Source of the DNA: Paenibacillus sp. PastM-3
GTDB lineage: Bacteria > Bacillota > Bacilli > Paenibacillales > Paenibacillaceae
Length of the DNA: 64,000 nt
Direction: 5' to 3'
NCBI RefSeq assembly: GCF_029893965.1
Contig: NZ_JARXXP010000007.1
Coordinates: 158,987 to 222,986, forward strand
Made by a program: the position numbers and the translations under genes. Under the pieces are notes generated by a model. The model saw nothing but the letters and a program-made list of their open reading frames with translations. It searched no databases and was not told where the DNA came from. Positions 42,918 to 51,951 of this stretch are shown one piece after another (positions within the stretch are counted from its first letter, which is position 1; the number at the start of each line of letters is the position of its first letter).

Positions 42918-43964
42918 TTAAAGAACAAAGATATCGATATCTTTGTCAAGAAGTAAGGGTTTATCTAATTGAGTTGCCGTATTTAAGAATGCCGCTGATA
43001 TTTTTTTTTGCATTGAGTCATCTAATTGCCTCCACTTGATCGGAGAAAACGCAAGATTTTCAACGTAAGAAATGAGCAAATTCGAAATAATGATTTTTTG
43101 CTCCGGTACACTTTTTGTTAGAATTTGGCTCTTTATAAACTTAAACCTTCTCTGATTTCGTTTCAAATAACTCAACAGTACATATGTCTTCCCACTTTGA
43201 GGGAAAACAGTAACGAATGTCGGAGCAAGGGCGGTTTGGAAATCATTTAAATCGTTTACTATATTTCCTTCAAGATCCTTTTCAATGATCACTGTCGCCG
43301 AAGTAGCTATGTGATATTCTTCAGGAAATTCAATTACCTCAGTGATGAGTTCATCAAAATACCCGTAATCCAGAAAACCATTCATTCTTACTCTCGCTAT
43401 TTCCAGGCGTTCTTCCGCATCTTTCGAACCTTCTAAAAAAGCTTCGAACATTATCCTCATAAACTGAATGTGATCCTGACTTGGCTCACCACGTTGCTCA
43501 AATATTTTATTTAACTCAACGAACTCACCTTTCTTAATTAATTCGAGCGATTTTCTGGCAATTTCGGCAGTACTTTTCTTGGCATGATATTCGTGAGCAA
43601 GTGCTCGATAAGCAAATAAAAATTCTTGTTGCTTATTGCCAATCTGATAATCAAGGTTTTCAATTGGGTTAAAAATCGTTGTATCGTGATGACCACAAAA
43701 CCCCGTGAAAGTAGTGGCTCTCTTTCTCCCTTCTTTCTTCATGACGGCTTTTAATTCGAAAGATTCGTCCAACTCGTTTCCAAACATTAATACTTCTCCG
43801 TTTTCGGAGATTTTATTTAATATTTTATTATTTTGAATGGAATGAGCTTTAATTATCCTTTCACTACAGTTCTGATCGGCATGAAAACAGCCTTCCCAAA
43901 AAGATTGGTTCCTTAGTTTTCGGAAGCTTTCAAAAAAAGCGCGCTTCATTGCATCCATGAGCAA
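42918..43964 (-). CDS. HNH-like zinc-binding protein of unknown function
   Basis: 348 residues from ATG 43964 (an ATG five codons in is possible). Residues about 25-110 contain GCFHADQNCSERIIKAHSIQ and FTGFCGHHDTTIF. The His/Cys spacing with A-H-S in between is reminiscent of a treble-clef (HNH-like) zinc finger. The middle is helical (LFAYRALAHEYHAKKSTAEIAR) and the C-terminal half is mixed. Proteins of this pattern occur in genomic islands, and I do not know a tested function. It stands alone between intergenic stretches. Confidence 0.5.
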   Translation of the reverse strand: MLMDAMKRAFFESFRKLRNQSFWEGCFHADQNCSERIIKAHSIQNNKILNKISENGEVLMFGNELDESFELKAVMKKEGRKRATTFTGFCGHHDTTIFNPIENLDYQIGNKQQEFLFAYRALAHEYHAKKSTAEIARKSLELIKKGEFVELNKIFEQRGEPSQDHIQFMRIMFEAFLEGSKDAEERLEIARVRMNGFLDYGYFDELITEVIEFPEEYHIATSATVIIEKDLEGNIVNDLNDFQTALAPTFVTVFPQSGKTYVLLSYLKRNQRRFKFIKSQILTKSVPEQKIIISNLLISYVENLAFSPIKWRQLDDSMQKKISAAFLNTATQLDKPLLLDKDIDIFVL

Positions 43965-44510
43965 TTTCCCCCTAAAGCATTGTGTATATCATTTATCGCG
44001 ACAACCTTTTACACATTTAATAATTTCCAAAATCATCCTGAATATCGTAAGGTGCCTTAGATTCTTCTCAAAAAATGTCTCTATTGAAACATGTCGTGAA
44101 TCTAAAACATTCCATTCACGATCCACAAATCCACTACCTTGCATACCCCTTAGAGAAAATCTAATTGATCAATATTATATTGAAGATTAATGACCACTAT
44201 AGAACCAAGGAAGTGGTCTTCGCTACCTTCTATGTTCTGATTATCATTCCATAAATCCATCCATTAATCAACTTGGAGTTCGTATCCATCTTTGATTTAT
44301 CCGTTTCCACATCAAAAGACTCCTTTTTGGTCACATATTCCCGATTTCATTGACTTGTCTATTCGATGTTAAACCTATTTTATCCTGTTACTTTATCAAG
44401 TATTAATCTTAAATCACAGGAGCACCAACGTCTAATAGACCTTGGCACTCTATTTAGATCCTTTATTATTTTTGCTATCACATGGATGATTGTAATGCCC
44501 CACTAATATC
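43965..44510. other. 545-bp AT-rich stretch without a convincing gene
   Basis: No frame has a ribosome-binding site and a plausible protein. The longest plus-strand frame (43957-44190) starts inside the neighbouring gene and looks random. It may contain the promoter of the HNH-like gene and decayed remnants. Confidence 0.6.
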
Positions 44511-45413
44511 CTAATTTTTGAGATGATCATTACTACTGAACTTAAGTTGCTGGTTTTGTTTGTACGTAACCCCGTCGGTGTCGATCCATTCAATAGGTCC
44601 TGCAGCAGATCGTCCTAATATCACAGCTGCTGCAGCACTAATACTCGAGAATTTTGCATTTTCTCTAAATACGTAGAAGTTACCATTATCCACAAGAACC
44701 TGAGTCTCAATTAGTTTTTCTCGGAGCTTAAGGTATCCGTTTGCGAATGAGCTTTGCACTTGCTTAATACATTGGGATCCTGCTAATACAACGAATCCCT
44801 CTTCCGTTTCAATCAAACGTGCATCTGCTGACTTGCTCTTCAAAAGATACTCTTTCTCATCTATTGCTTGAGCATGTTTGGTCGAAACATCGTCAATTGG
44901 CGTATATACCGATGGAACTAAGAACATGAAATTAACAACCGGCAAAATCAATTTGATTTGCTCCAAGTAGTATTCCATGTCTGATCGATCCGCTTCATGC
45001 AATGTGGTCAACTCGGGAGTTTTGTCATTATCGATTTCTGCCGATTTGGCTTCTCTTGCTAAGCGAATGATTTTCGCTTCAAGGTATTTTATATGTGCCT
45101 TGGTTAACATTTCATCTTTACTGACGAACACTGCAAGTTCAACAAAGTCTTTTTCTGAAGAAGCAAGATGCTGCTTCAACCTATTCTTAAGATTTTCTGC
45201 TTCGCCAATGTAAATACGCTCACTAAAATTATCACTATTAGGCGTGGACTTCAGTATGTATACGCCAGGGCGATCAAATTCATCACGATCAATAATCTTA
45301 GATAACGATGATCGATGAGCATATACGGCTTTCCCCGACCAGTTACCGATTTCGATTGTTCTAGGTCCGGTAGCAGCACCGTCTATCAAGTAAATCGTTA
45401 ATTTCTTTCCCAT
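44511..45413 (-). CDS. GIY-YIG nuclease with C-terminal DUF4357
   Basis: 300 residues from ATG 45413 after AAGGAG. GVYILKSTP ... RIYIGEAENLKNRLKQH (residues about 50-85) is the GIY-YIG core: Tyr pair, Arg in NRL and the catalytic Glu in KYLEAKII. The C-terminal 60 residues (SISAAAAVILGRSAAGPIEWIDTDGVTYKQ) are the DUF4357 domain often fused to such nucleases and to restriction enzymes. The domain pairing is common in bacterial defence islands. It lies directly downstream (29 bases) of the EVE-HNH remnant, so both may have been one operon. Confidence 0.82.
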   Translation of the reverse strand: MGKKLTIYLIDGAATGPRTIEIGNWSGKAVYAHRSSLSKIIDRDEFDRPGVYILKSTPNSDNFSERIYIGEAENLKNRLKQHLASSEKDFVELAVFVSKDEMLTKAHIKYLEAKIIRLAREAKSAEIDNDKTPELTTLHEADRSDMEYYLEQIKLILPVVNFMFLVPSVYTPIDDVSTKHAQAIDEKEYLLKSKSADARLIETEEGFVVLAGSQCIKQVQSSFANGYLKLREKLIETQVLVDNGNFYVFRENAKFSSISAAAAVILGRSAAGPIEWIDTDGVTYKQNQQLKFSSNDHLKN

Positions 45414-45441
45414 GGAGAACTCCTTCGATATGCACGATTAT

Positions 45442-46564
45442 TTATGATTGCAAAAGTTCTTTTAATTGATCCATTCTAAGCCATTCTCGCTTACAGTGAA
45501 GCATCCGATGACAATTTGCACACACCAGTGCAATGTCTTCAATCTTAGCCTGATACACGTCCTCCATACTCGAAATCGGAACGGTATGATGTCCTTCAAT
45601 ATAATTCTCTCCAATAGGACCATATTGCTTAATGAAAGAAAATCCGCATGCCATACAACTTAAGTATTTATCCTTCTGCTTATAAAGTTCTTTGGCTGCT
45701 CTTATTAAATTCGGATTGCGTTCAATCGTTCTATGTAATCGATAAACTCGCTTCCCTTCTGAAAACATTTTCGCTTCTTCTTCCTCAAAATGCGCTACGT
45801 CTGATACGCACCAAAGTTTGTTCAGCTCGGTTGCATGCACTTCACTTACTTTGTAATTCGTCTGATTCGCCATTCGTAATATTAATAAATTTTCTAGTGC
45901 CTTATTGAGTTTAATATCCGTTCTTGGTATAAAACCATCTGAAACTTTGACCTCCAGCAGTTCAATGGGAACTCCCAGTCCAGGTACATTCCAATCAGTT
46001 GACTTCCAATATTGCTTAGCTTCTTCATCTATACGAATAATTGGCGAGCCATTAATTACTCCCCTTGCAACAATGCCATACAATATCCCCGATTCGAACT
46101 TCCTTCTCATAATGCTTCTGCCGCAGACTCCACCAAATGAATTGCCGATCGGTTAAATAGCTATCGATATAAAATTTATTGGGATTGCCTTGAAATATCC
46201 ATGTTGCAGGTGCGCCAAACTTATCTGTTTCCTCTGTCCACTTAATCGTAACAGGCGACGTATCTAACACTGTCACAGATGGCAACAAGGAAAATAACCC
46301 CATAATAAAAGAAGATCTGTGTCTTGTATGCCCAGGTATATCATTCGCTCTAAGAGAAGCCCTCTCTTCGAAAGCGTTCCATGCATCCTCAACCCATGTT
46401 TTACGAACAAGCTGCGGCTCAGATTGTGTAGTGACTAAAAATCCTTCGTCACTTACTTGTTCTATTACATTTGCCTTATGATGAGATAGCGTGTAAACAA
46501 TGTTATTATTCGACCGAACGCAATTCACCAACTCGCTCCAAATCACAGCACCAAATCTATTCAT
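45442..46564 (-). pseudogene. EVE-HNH endonuclease broken by a frameshift
   Basis: From ATG 46564 the frame encodes an N-terminal region and the first half of an EVE/PUA-like domain (NPNKFYIDSYLTDRQFIWWSLRQKH, then EVRIGDIV) and ends at 46052. The second frame, open to 45442, resumes with YGIVARGVINGSPIIRID, the second half of an EVE domain, and ends in an HNH nuclease (CMACGF, EGHHTVPIS, LVCANCHRMLH). EVE domains read modified bases, so the intact ancestor was probably a modification-dependent (type IV-like) restriction enzyme. Residues usually found between GDIV and GIVA are missing, so a short deletion explains the shift. The second frame begins with ATG 46110 but lacks a good ribosome-binding site. 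Confidence 0.7.
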
Positions 46565-46790
46565 TATTGTCTGCCCCTTGCATTAATTAATTGACTGCAT
46601 CGAGAATATACATTTCTCAGCTGGCGGACTGCTTACATCAGTTATCCGAGAGGTCAAAACCGTATCAGAATTGACGTATCGATTCAAATACCTGTTGTTA
46701 CTATTGACTCTACTCTTTACAAATTCATCCCACCTAGGCATTTTGTCGAATTTCTCCGATATTAAACAAGCGAATTTATGAATGGATTTA

Positions 46791-48389
46791 TTATTTTTCT
46801 GATAAAAGTTCTTTGAATTCTGTTTTCATACCAAACAACCGAGAAATCTGATATCTCAAATATTGCAAGAAAAATGTATTTTTCATCTTACGCTGAGCTC
46901 GTTTAATTTCGCGATCACTCGGTATTATAATAAATTCCCTAATCTTAATAATTTCTTCAAAGAAAGGTTCGAATGCATGATAAGCAAAAGCTTTTTGAGC
47001 TTTTTCTTTAACGTAAGCATCTTTACCCAATGCATACATATCTTGCAACCATTTAAGCGTAATAATCCCCTCAATATGATTTTTCACTACTAAATCTAAT
47101 TCTTCTTCTGTACATAAGAAATCTTCCGCCACTTCAGCAATAACATCTTGAACAAGTTCCAGCATTCTTTGTGCATCGTCCTCTACAAATTGATCGAGTA
47201 GCATTTTTGTGCCTTGTGCGCCGACTGTTCCTCCTGTTATTCCACCAGCTATTGCCCCTACTACAGCCCCTATTCCAGCACCAATTGCTGTACCTGGACC
47301 TGGTGCAAAAAAACTCCCTATCGCTGCTCCTACTTTCACTCCCCCTAAAGTACCACCATAACCTCCTAACATACCTGCTCCTGCGCCTGCAATATTGACG
47401 CTCACATTTTTTGAAAACTGAGTCCAAGAAATTCGTTTACTTATAGTTGCACGATACAAATCAGGAACAGTGAAAACGGCTGTTGTGATCGCTGTAGTTA
47501 ATACATTTGTTCGCAATGATTTGGCTAACACTGATTTCGCTGCCGCACCGGCAACTTCTTTTCCTAGAATAGCCGATGCTAGCTTATGTATAATCGTCTT
47601 ACCAATATCCGCTTTATATAATGAGTTAACAATTTGTTTCGACATTGTTGTAGTAAAAACAGTGAAACTTCTACCCATACTTGTTCTCAAAAACTGTCTA
47701 GTAATTATCCCTACACTTAAGGTCACACCACCAACTCGAAGAGCACTTAATAGTGATACCTTCATAGAAGTTTTTCGATCCTGACCATTCCATCGGTTAC
47801 TTGCATACTGGAGTATAAAACTAATCCCCGCGGCTTTTGAGGACACAACACTTTGTGATTTGATATCAAACCAAAGAGAATCAATGTTACCCGCTTTTGC
47901 AATATTTCGCGCTTGTTTATATGTAACGCTTCCTTGTTTCAGTATTTTCTTTGCTTGTTCTGGATCAGTTACACCAGGAACCTTTCCTTCCCTGATCTTA
48001 TCCCTTAACTGGGATAAGGCTTCATCAAATTGATCCTTCGGTACTTCAAGTAACTGATCCTTATATTTATACATACCTGTCTCATTATCAAACGCAGCAT
48101 TAACTGATGCCTTTCCAGAATTATAATATTTAGTTTGGATTGCTTCATTGTTGCTAATTCGATCGGCTCCATTTTTAGCATTATTCATCCCTGTTATATC
48201 AACTTTTTTTCCTCTTAAACGATCAGCTAGTACATTGGCATCTTCTGCTGAAAAGCCACCTCCGCCTTTTGGATTATTATATTTTGTATATTGCGTTCCT
48301 TCTATAGATGATGATGTATCTAAATTTGCGTAAGTTTGGTGGATTACATTTTCAATATTTCTTTTTGTTGATTCATTTTTTTTAAACAT
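46791..48389 (-). CDS. Glycine-zipper protein of unknown function, membrane-associated
   Basis: 532 residues from ATG 48389 (MFKKNESTKRN), after AAGGTGGTG; an ATG 39 bases earlier is less likely. The N-terminal 190 residues are soluble, with GKASVNAAFDNETGMYKYKDQLLEVPKDQ (split) and VPGVTDPEQAKKIL. The middle holds hydrophobic helices and a long glycine zipper (AGAGAGMLGGYGGTLGGVKVG, GTAIGAGIGAVVGAIAGGI), and the last 110 residues are charged. It looks like a conserved family also found in mobile islands of other bacteria; the role is unknown. Glycine zippers can form pores, so a toxin or abortive-infection effector is a guess only. Bases 46565-46790 show no gene. Confidence 0.55.
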   Translation of the reverse strand: MFKKNESTKRNIENVIHQTYANLDTSSSIEGTQYTKYNNPKGGGGFSAEDANVLADRLRGKKVDITGMNNAKNGADRISNNEAIQTKYYNSGKASVNAAFDNETGMYKYKDQLLEVPKDQFDEALSQLRDKIREGKVPGVTDPEQAKKILKQGSVTYKQARNIAKAGNIDSLWFDIKSQSVVSSKAAGISFILQYASNRWNGQDRKTSMKVSLLSALRVGGVTLSVGIITRQFLRTSMGRSFTVFTTTMSKQIVNSLYKADIGKTIIHKLASAILGKEVAGAAAKSVLAKSLRTNVLTTAITTAVFTVPDLYRATISKRISWTQFSKNVSVNIAGAGAGMLGGYGGTLGGVKVGAAIGSFFAPGPGTAIGAGIGAVVGAIAGGITGGTVGAQGTKMLLDQFVEDDAQRMLELVQDVIAEVAEDFLCTEEELDLVVKNHIEGIITLKWLQDMYALGKDAYVKEKAQKAFAYHAFEPFFEEIIKIREFIIIPSDREIKRAQRKMKNTFFLQYLRYQISRLFGMKTEFKELLSEK

Positions 48390-48668
48390 ACATACACCAC
48401 CTTCTTTATTCCTAATAATATTAAACACGATACTGACACTTCATTAGTCTCTATGATTTCATCAATTCAAATCTTATTTTTCTAGTACATTAGTAATAGA
48501 TTAACAGGAAATATTCGACATCGACGCCTGAAAACCTTCATATTTGGAAATTCCAAGCGTATACATATGACGAGGAAAATTGACTGCACAGTTAACTTCA
48601 AAAACCGGTTAACCCCAGTCTATTCATGACTTATTCAGTTAACCAATCCAAGGAGAAGTGAACATCCT

Positions 48669-49058
48669 ATGCCAGATGTAACATTCGGAGTAAAAGTCAC
48701 GCCTGAACTGAAGGAAAAGATCGAACAATTCATAAAAGATTCAGACTTTGATACGCACAAGGAATGGTTCCAACATCTGCTCTCCAACTATGACTTATAC
48801 CATTTAAAACAACAGGACGGTACAAAACGATACGCCAGCGACTTGGACTACATCGTACAGAACCTAACACGTGTCCAAGAAACCATCGTACAAATGATGA
48901 AGAAAACAACCGATGAAGTGGTACATCAAGAAGCTGAATGGACGAAAGCATCAGACGAAATACAGCAGCAACTTCAGCAAAGCGAGCAATTCCGCAAGAA
49001 TTTGGAATCTCAATTAATTGAAACGGAAGAGCAGATAAATCAGCATAAAAAAAACTGA
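48669..49058 (+). CDS. Coiled-coil protein, N-terminal reading frame (possible frameshift product)
   Basis: 129 residues, ATG after AAGGAGAAG. The N-terminus (VTFGVKVTPELKEKIEQFIKD) resembles a ribbon-helix-helix or plasmid-partition-type module and is followed by a long coiled coil (QQLQQSEQFRKNLESQLIETEEQINQ). The frame ends CAT AAA AAA AAC TGA. The last seven bases before the stop, A AAA AAC, form a canonical -1 slippery heptamer within an A8 run. Slipping back one base joins it to the frame that ends at 49567, giving about 299 residues. It may instead be a simple frameshift mutation. It lies convergent to the first recombinase gene. Confidence 0.6.
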   Translation: MPDVTFGVKVTPELKEKIEQFIKDSDFDTHKEWFQHLLSNYDLYHLKQQDGTKRYASDLDYIVQNLTRVQETIVQMMKKTTDEVVHQEAEWTKASDEIQQQLQQSEQFRKNLESQLIETEEQINQHKKN

Positions 49059-49105
49059 CGGAATTACAGAAACAAAGTAGCGTTCTCGATGAACTATGCA
49101 CAACA

Positions 49106-49567
49106 TTGAAGAAATCGTTACATGAAAAAGAAACAGAAATCGAAAGGATGAAGCATGAACGCACTCAATGGCTATCTTCCGACTATCCCTCCACAATCCA
49201 GCGACTAACCGAAGATAACCAAGCCCTCAAGCAACAATGCCAAATGCAGCAGCATCAGATCGATCTATTGCGAATGGAATATGAGAAGAAACTAGAAGTT
49301 GAACAATTAAAAACGGATTTTGCCAAAAAAGAAGCAGAGTTGCTCCTATTGTCCCAGCGCAAATTACGCAAAGAAGATCATGATGACCCACCCCGTAAAA
49401 GAGGACGTCCAAGAAAAGACGAACCTATACTGTCTGTCAGGGGGCAACAACAATTATTTACTGATGTTTATGATAACGCAGAAGATGGGCAGAATCAGGA
49501 ATACGATCTACCTGATGACGCTGAGGGTTTGTATGAAATGCTCGGGGATGAACCTCCTCAAAAGTAA
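49106..49567 (+). CDS. Coiled-coil protein, C-terminal reading frame with AT-hook-like motif
   Basis: This frame is open from the A8 run at 49047 onward; its first ATG (49106) has no ribosome-binding site, so it is probably made only by fusion with the preceding frame. It continues the coiled coil (EIERMKHERTQW; QMQQHQIDLLRMEYEKKLEVE), then PPRKRGRPRKDEP, an AT-hook-like DNA-binding motif, and an acidic tail. DNA-associated coiled-coil proteins of this kind are common in plasmids and integrative elements as partition or accessory factors. Confidence 0.55.
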   Translation: MKKSLHEKETEIERMKHERTQWLSSDYPSTIQRLTEDNQALKQQCQMQQHQIDLLRMEYEKKLEVEQLKTDFAKKEAELLLLSQRKLRKEDHDDPPRKRGRPRKDEPILSVRGQQQLFTDVYDNAEDGQNQEYDLPDDAEGLYEMLGDEPPQK

Positions 49568-49577
49568 AAGGAATAAA

Positions 49578-49612
49578 CATAACCCCCGTCCATATCCGGC
49601 GGGGGCATTCTT
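49578..49612. terminator. Terminator between the coiled-coil gene and the first recombinase gene
   Basis: CCCCCG and CGGGGG flank a short loop, with A-rich sequence on the left and a TTCTT on the right; the genes converge here. Confidence 0.6.
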
Positions 49613-49629
49613 AATGATATTGTATAGCT

Positions 49630-51108
49630 TTATAGCGGTTGTAATTTAATTTCAATATCCTCATCCCCGTGAACGATCACATGCTGTATCAACGTTTGAA
49701 TAATGCCTTTCGCTTGTTCGACTGGTAGCAAATTTATAGCGCTAATGATATTGTTTACCTTTTCGTTTAACTCTTTCTGAACCTGACCCAAATCTACCGA
49801 TTCGACTTCCCCATGATCCATCTTCTCAAGCCCCGATAAAATCTGATCTAATCTTGCCTTCTCCTCATTTAAATCGTCCAGCTCAATTAAGCCAGAAGTA
49901 TAGGCTTCTATTTTCCGCTTATACCGCGCTTTAGCAGTGTTTGCCTTTTGCTCAAGTTGATCCCTATCCGACTTTACAGCCGCTTCCTTCGCCATGATCA
50001 TCAAAATACCGGAAGTATCTCCAATGATCTGTAGCAATCCATTTTTAAACCATTCCTCAACCAAATCGGCACGATATTGCTTACTCGTACAAGTGCCTTT
50101 ATTCTTATTCGCTGAACAACGATAAACACGATATCGTTTACTAGGAGAACCTGAGAAGCCAATACTCATACCCGATCCACAATTCCCACATCTTAGCATA
50201 CCGCCCAACAGGTGCGGACTTGTCTGGGCTCTTGGAGCCATAGATGTTTGTCCCATTCGTCTTTGCACACTTTCCCATATTGGCTTCTCAATAATGACTG
50301 GTAGACAATCTTCCACGTTCACCCACTCCGATTCATCCTTGTCTTTACGCTTTGATTTGCTCGAATCTATCCGATTCCAGACCAATGTACCTTTATAAGC
50401 GGGATTCGTTAACATCAACTTAATTGCTCGAATGGACCACTCTTTCCTCTGTCTGGATGGAATGCCTTCCTCATTTAATCTTTTTGCAATGGAATAAAAA
50501 CCGAGCCCTTCATTCAGGTACAAATCGTACACCCGCCTTACTATATCTGCTTCCTTATCATTAATAACTAAGGACTTGTCCAATAGATCATACCCATACG
50601 GACTTTGCGTTAACCATTTTCCAGTAGTGGCGGCGTGAAACATATTTTCAAACACACGTTCACGAATACGCTCCCGTTCAAACTCAGCAACTGCTCCCAA
50701 AACCTGTAGCGTAAGACGACCAGATGGTGTGTTAGTATCAAAAGATTCGCTAATGGATACAAAGGAAACCTCGCAATTTTGAAACATGTCAATTAGATTC
50801 AGTAAATCTAACAATCGTCTACTCATCCGATCGAGCTTGGTGACCATGATACGAGATACGTTTCCGCTCTTTACTGCCTGCAGCAACCTTTTTAACTCCG
50901 GTCGATCCAAGTTCTTAGCTGAATAACCGTCATCGATGAAAAGCTGAACCTGCTCCGTCCAGCCCATTGCGCGGCAATAAGCCTTTAACCGTTCCTGCTG
51001 TTCATCCAGTGAGACGCCCTCTCTTGCTTGCTCATCGGTAGAAACCCGGCAATACAAAGCCACAGAACGGATATCATATACTTCATTTTTCCGTTGTTTT
51101 CCGCTCAT
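49630..51108 (-). CDS. Large serine recombinase 1 (SpoIVCA/integrase type)
   Basis: 492 residues from ATG 51108, after AAGGGGGGAAGTC. The resolvase-like catalytic domain opens ALYCRVSTDEQ (nucleophile Ser23), with VTKLDRMSRRLLD and GAVAEFERERIRER. The recombinase domain (SPYGYDLLDK, VRRVYDLYLNEGLG, LTNPAYKG) and zinc ribbon (GMLRCGNCGSGM ... CSANKNKGTCTS) follow, then a coiled coil. All parts are intact. This is the domain plan of enzymes that excise skin and integrate phages. It is on the opposite strand to the other two and may be a separate module; it is a prime candidate to act on the spoVR sites. A possible sigma-E-like promoter lies upstream. Confidence 0.9.
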   Translation of the reverse strand: MSGKQRKNEVYDIRSVALYCRVSTDEQAREGVSLDEQQERLKAYCRAMGWTEQVQLFIDDGYSAKNLDRPELKRLLQAVKSGNVSRIMVTKLDRMSRRLLDLLNLIDMFQNCEVSFVSISESFDTNTPSGRLTLQVLGAVAEFERERIRERVFENMFHAATTGKWLTQSPYGYDLLDKSLVINDKEADIVRRVYDLYLNEGLGFYSIAKRLNEEGIPSRQRKEWSIRAIKLMLTNPAYKGTLVWNRIDSSKSKRKDKDESEWVNVEDCLPVIIEKPIWESVQRRMGQTSMAPRAQTSPHLLGGMLRCGNCGSGMSIGFSGSPSKRYRVYRCSANKNKGTCTSKQYRADLVEEWFKNGLLQIIGDTSGILMIMAKEAAVKSDRDQLEQKANTAKARYKRKIEAYTSGLIELDDLNEEKARLDQILSGLEKMDHGEVESVDLGQVQKELNEKVNNIISAINLLPVEQAKGIIQTLIQHVIVHGDEDIEIKLQPL

Positions 51109-51126
51109 GACTTCCCCCCTTGTCCA

Positions 51127-51155
51127 TACCTATGCCTGTCCTCTTCTATATATGC
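51127..51155 (-). promoter_or_regulatory. Weak candidate mother-cell (sigma-E-like) promoter of recombinase 1
   Basis: On the minus strand, GCATATA, 14 bases, CATAGGTA compares loosely with the sigma-E pattern (-35 KMATATT, -10 CATACANT). The match is partial and I give it low weight; it matters because mother-cell expression is what an intervening element would need. Confidence 0.25.
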
Positions 51156-51211
51156 TATTCCATAGGGTTGTCCCTGCGACCTTGCAGCATAGATTAGATC
51201 GAGGTGATGTT

Positions 51212-51457
51212 ATGGGACAACTCAAAGTCCGTTTTACAATTGAACATCAAGACGAACAGAAAAGTTTCACATTAATGTCCGACTTGCAAGAGCACTCATT
51301 TTCAGAACTTCTATTGAATCGCCTCAATGATTTTGAAATCCGTCTAAAACGTGCAGCGGCAGACATTTGGCTACAACAGAAGCTGGGTAGAGATCACCCT
51401 TCAAACTACCAAATAACGATGGCGCAGAATAATCCAACCTCAGACATTACCGACTAA
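51212..51457 (+). CDS. Small hypothetical protein (81 aa)
   Basis: ATG 51212 is preceded by GAGGTGATGTT. The protein (MGQLKVRFTIEHQDEQKSFT; FEIRLKRAAADIWLQQKLGRDH) has strand-rich N- and helical C-terminal parts and no family I recognise. It is divergent from recombinase 1, sharing a 103-base promoter region, and is followed by a terminator. It could be a recombinase accessory or directionality factor by position; this is untested inference. Confidence 0.55.
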   Translation: MGQLKVRFTIEHQDEQKSFTLMSDLQEHSFSELLLNRLNDFEIRLKRAAADIWLQQKLGRDHPSNYQITMAQNNPTSDITD

Positions 51458-51462
51458 ACGCC

Positions 51463-51496
51463 AAAAGCCTAACTCCATCTACAGGGGTTAGGCTTT
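51463..51496 (+). terminator. Terminator after the 81-aa gene
   Basis: AAAGCCTAACTCC pairs with GGGGTTAGGCTTT around ATCTACA. Confidence 0.8.
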
Positions 51497-51573
51497 CCTT
51501 ATCGTAGTCCGTTTATTCACCATAATAAACAGACATTTATGATTATGAATACTTTTCCAAAGTTTGGGGGAGC

Positions 51574-51918
51574 TTAATGGGTGTCGGATGATCCCATTGT
51601 GAATAGCTCCACTCCTTGTTCCACCATCGTCATCAAGTAATCAGTAGCTATCGGATTAGTGCGATGCAAGTCCAACAGCAATCCACCTATACGCTCTGCA
51701 CGCCACACTGTATGATCGTTCTGGGCAACATCCTCGTTAATGATCATATGTAGTTCTTGATTCAGCTTACTCAATACTTCCAGCTGGATGGTCTGTGTCT
51801 TTCCCGTTTCCAGATTGCTTAAGTACGCGGGTGAAACCCCTATCTCTTTAGCAAACTCGTTCAGACCGAACCCCTTCTGCTGTCTAATCTGCCTTAACTG
51901 TTGTCCGAAATTGCTCAT
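51574..51918 (-). CDS. Cro/CI-type HTH repressor
   Basis: 114 residues from ATG 51918 after GGTGGTGAT. The HTH is FGQQLRQIRQQKGFGLNEFAKEIGVSPAYLSNLETGKTQTI (positions about 4-45; Xre family). The C-terminal half is a small helical part (AERIGGLLLDLHRTNP) for dimer or ligand contact. It is divergent from the recombinase-pair operon, with only 33 bases between, so the operon promoter must overlap this gene's start. This is the classic layout for a repressor that keeps mobile-element recombination silent. Confidence 0.82.
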   Translation of the reverse strand: MSNFGQQLRQIRQQKGFGLNEFAKEIGVSPAYLSNLETGKTQTIQLEVLSKLNQELHMIINEDVAQNDHTVWRAERIGGLLLDLHRTNPIATDYLMTMVEQGVELFTMGSSDTH

Positions 51919-51951
51919 TTTCTTTATCACCACCTTAGGAGGAATAACACC

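Noticed and set aside
47134..47427. Arg/Ser/Gly-rich minus-strand frame inside the glycine-zipper gene
   Set aside because: It is an out-of-frame reading of the glycine-zipper repeats and has no start signal.
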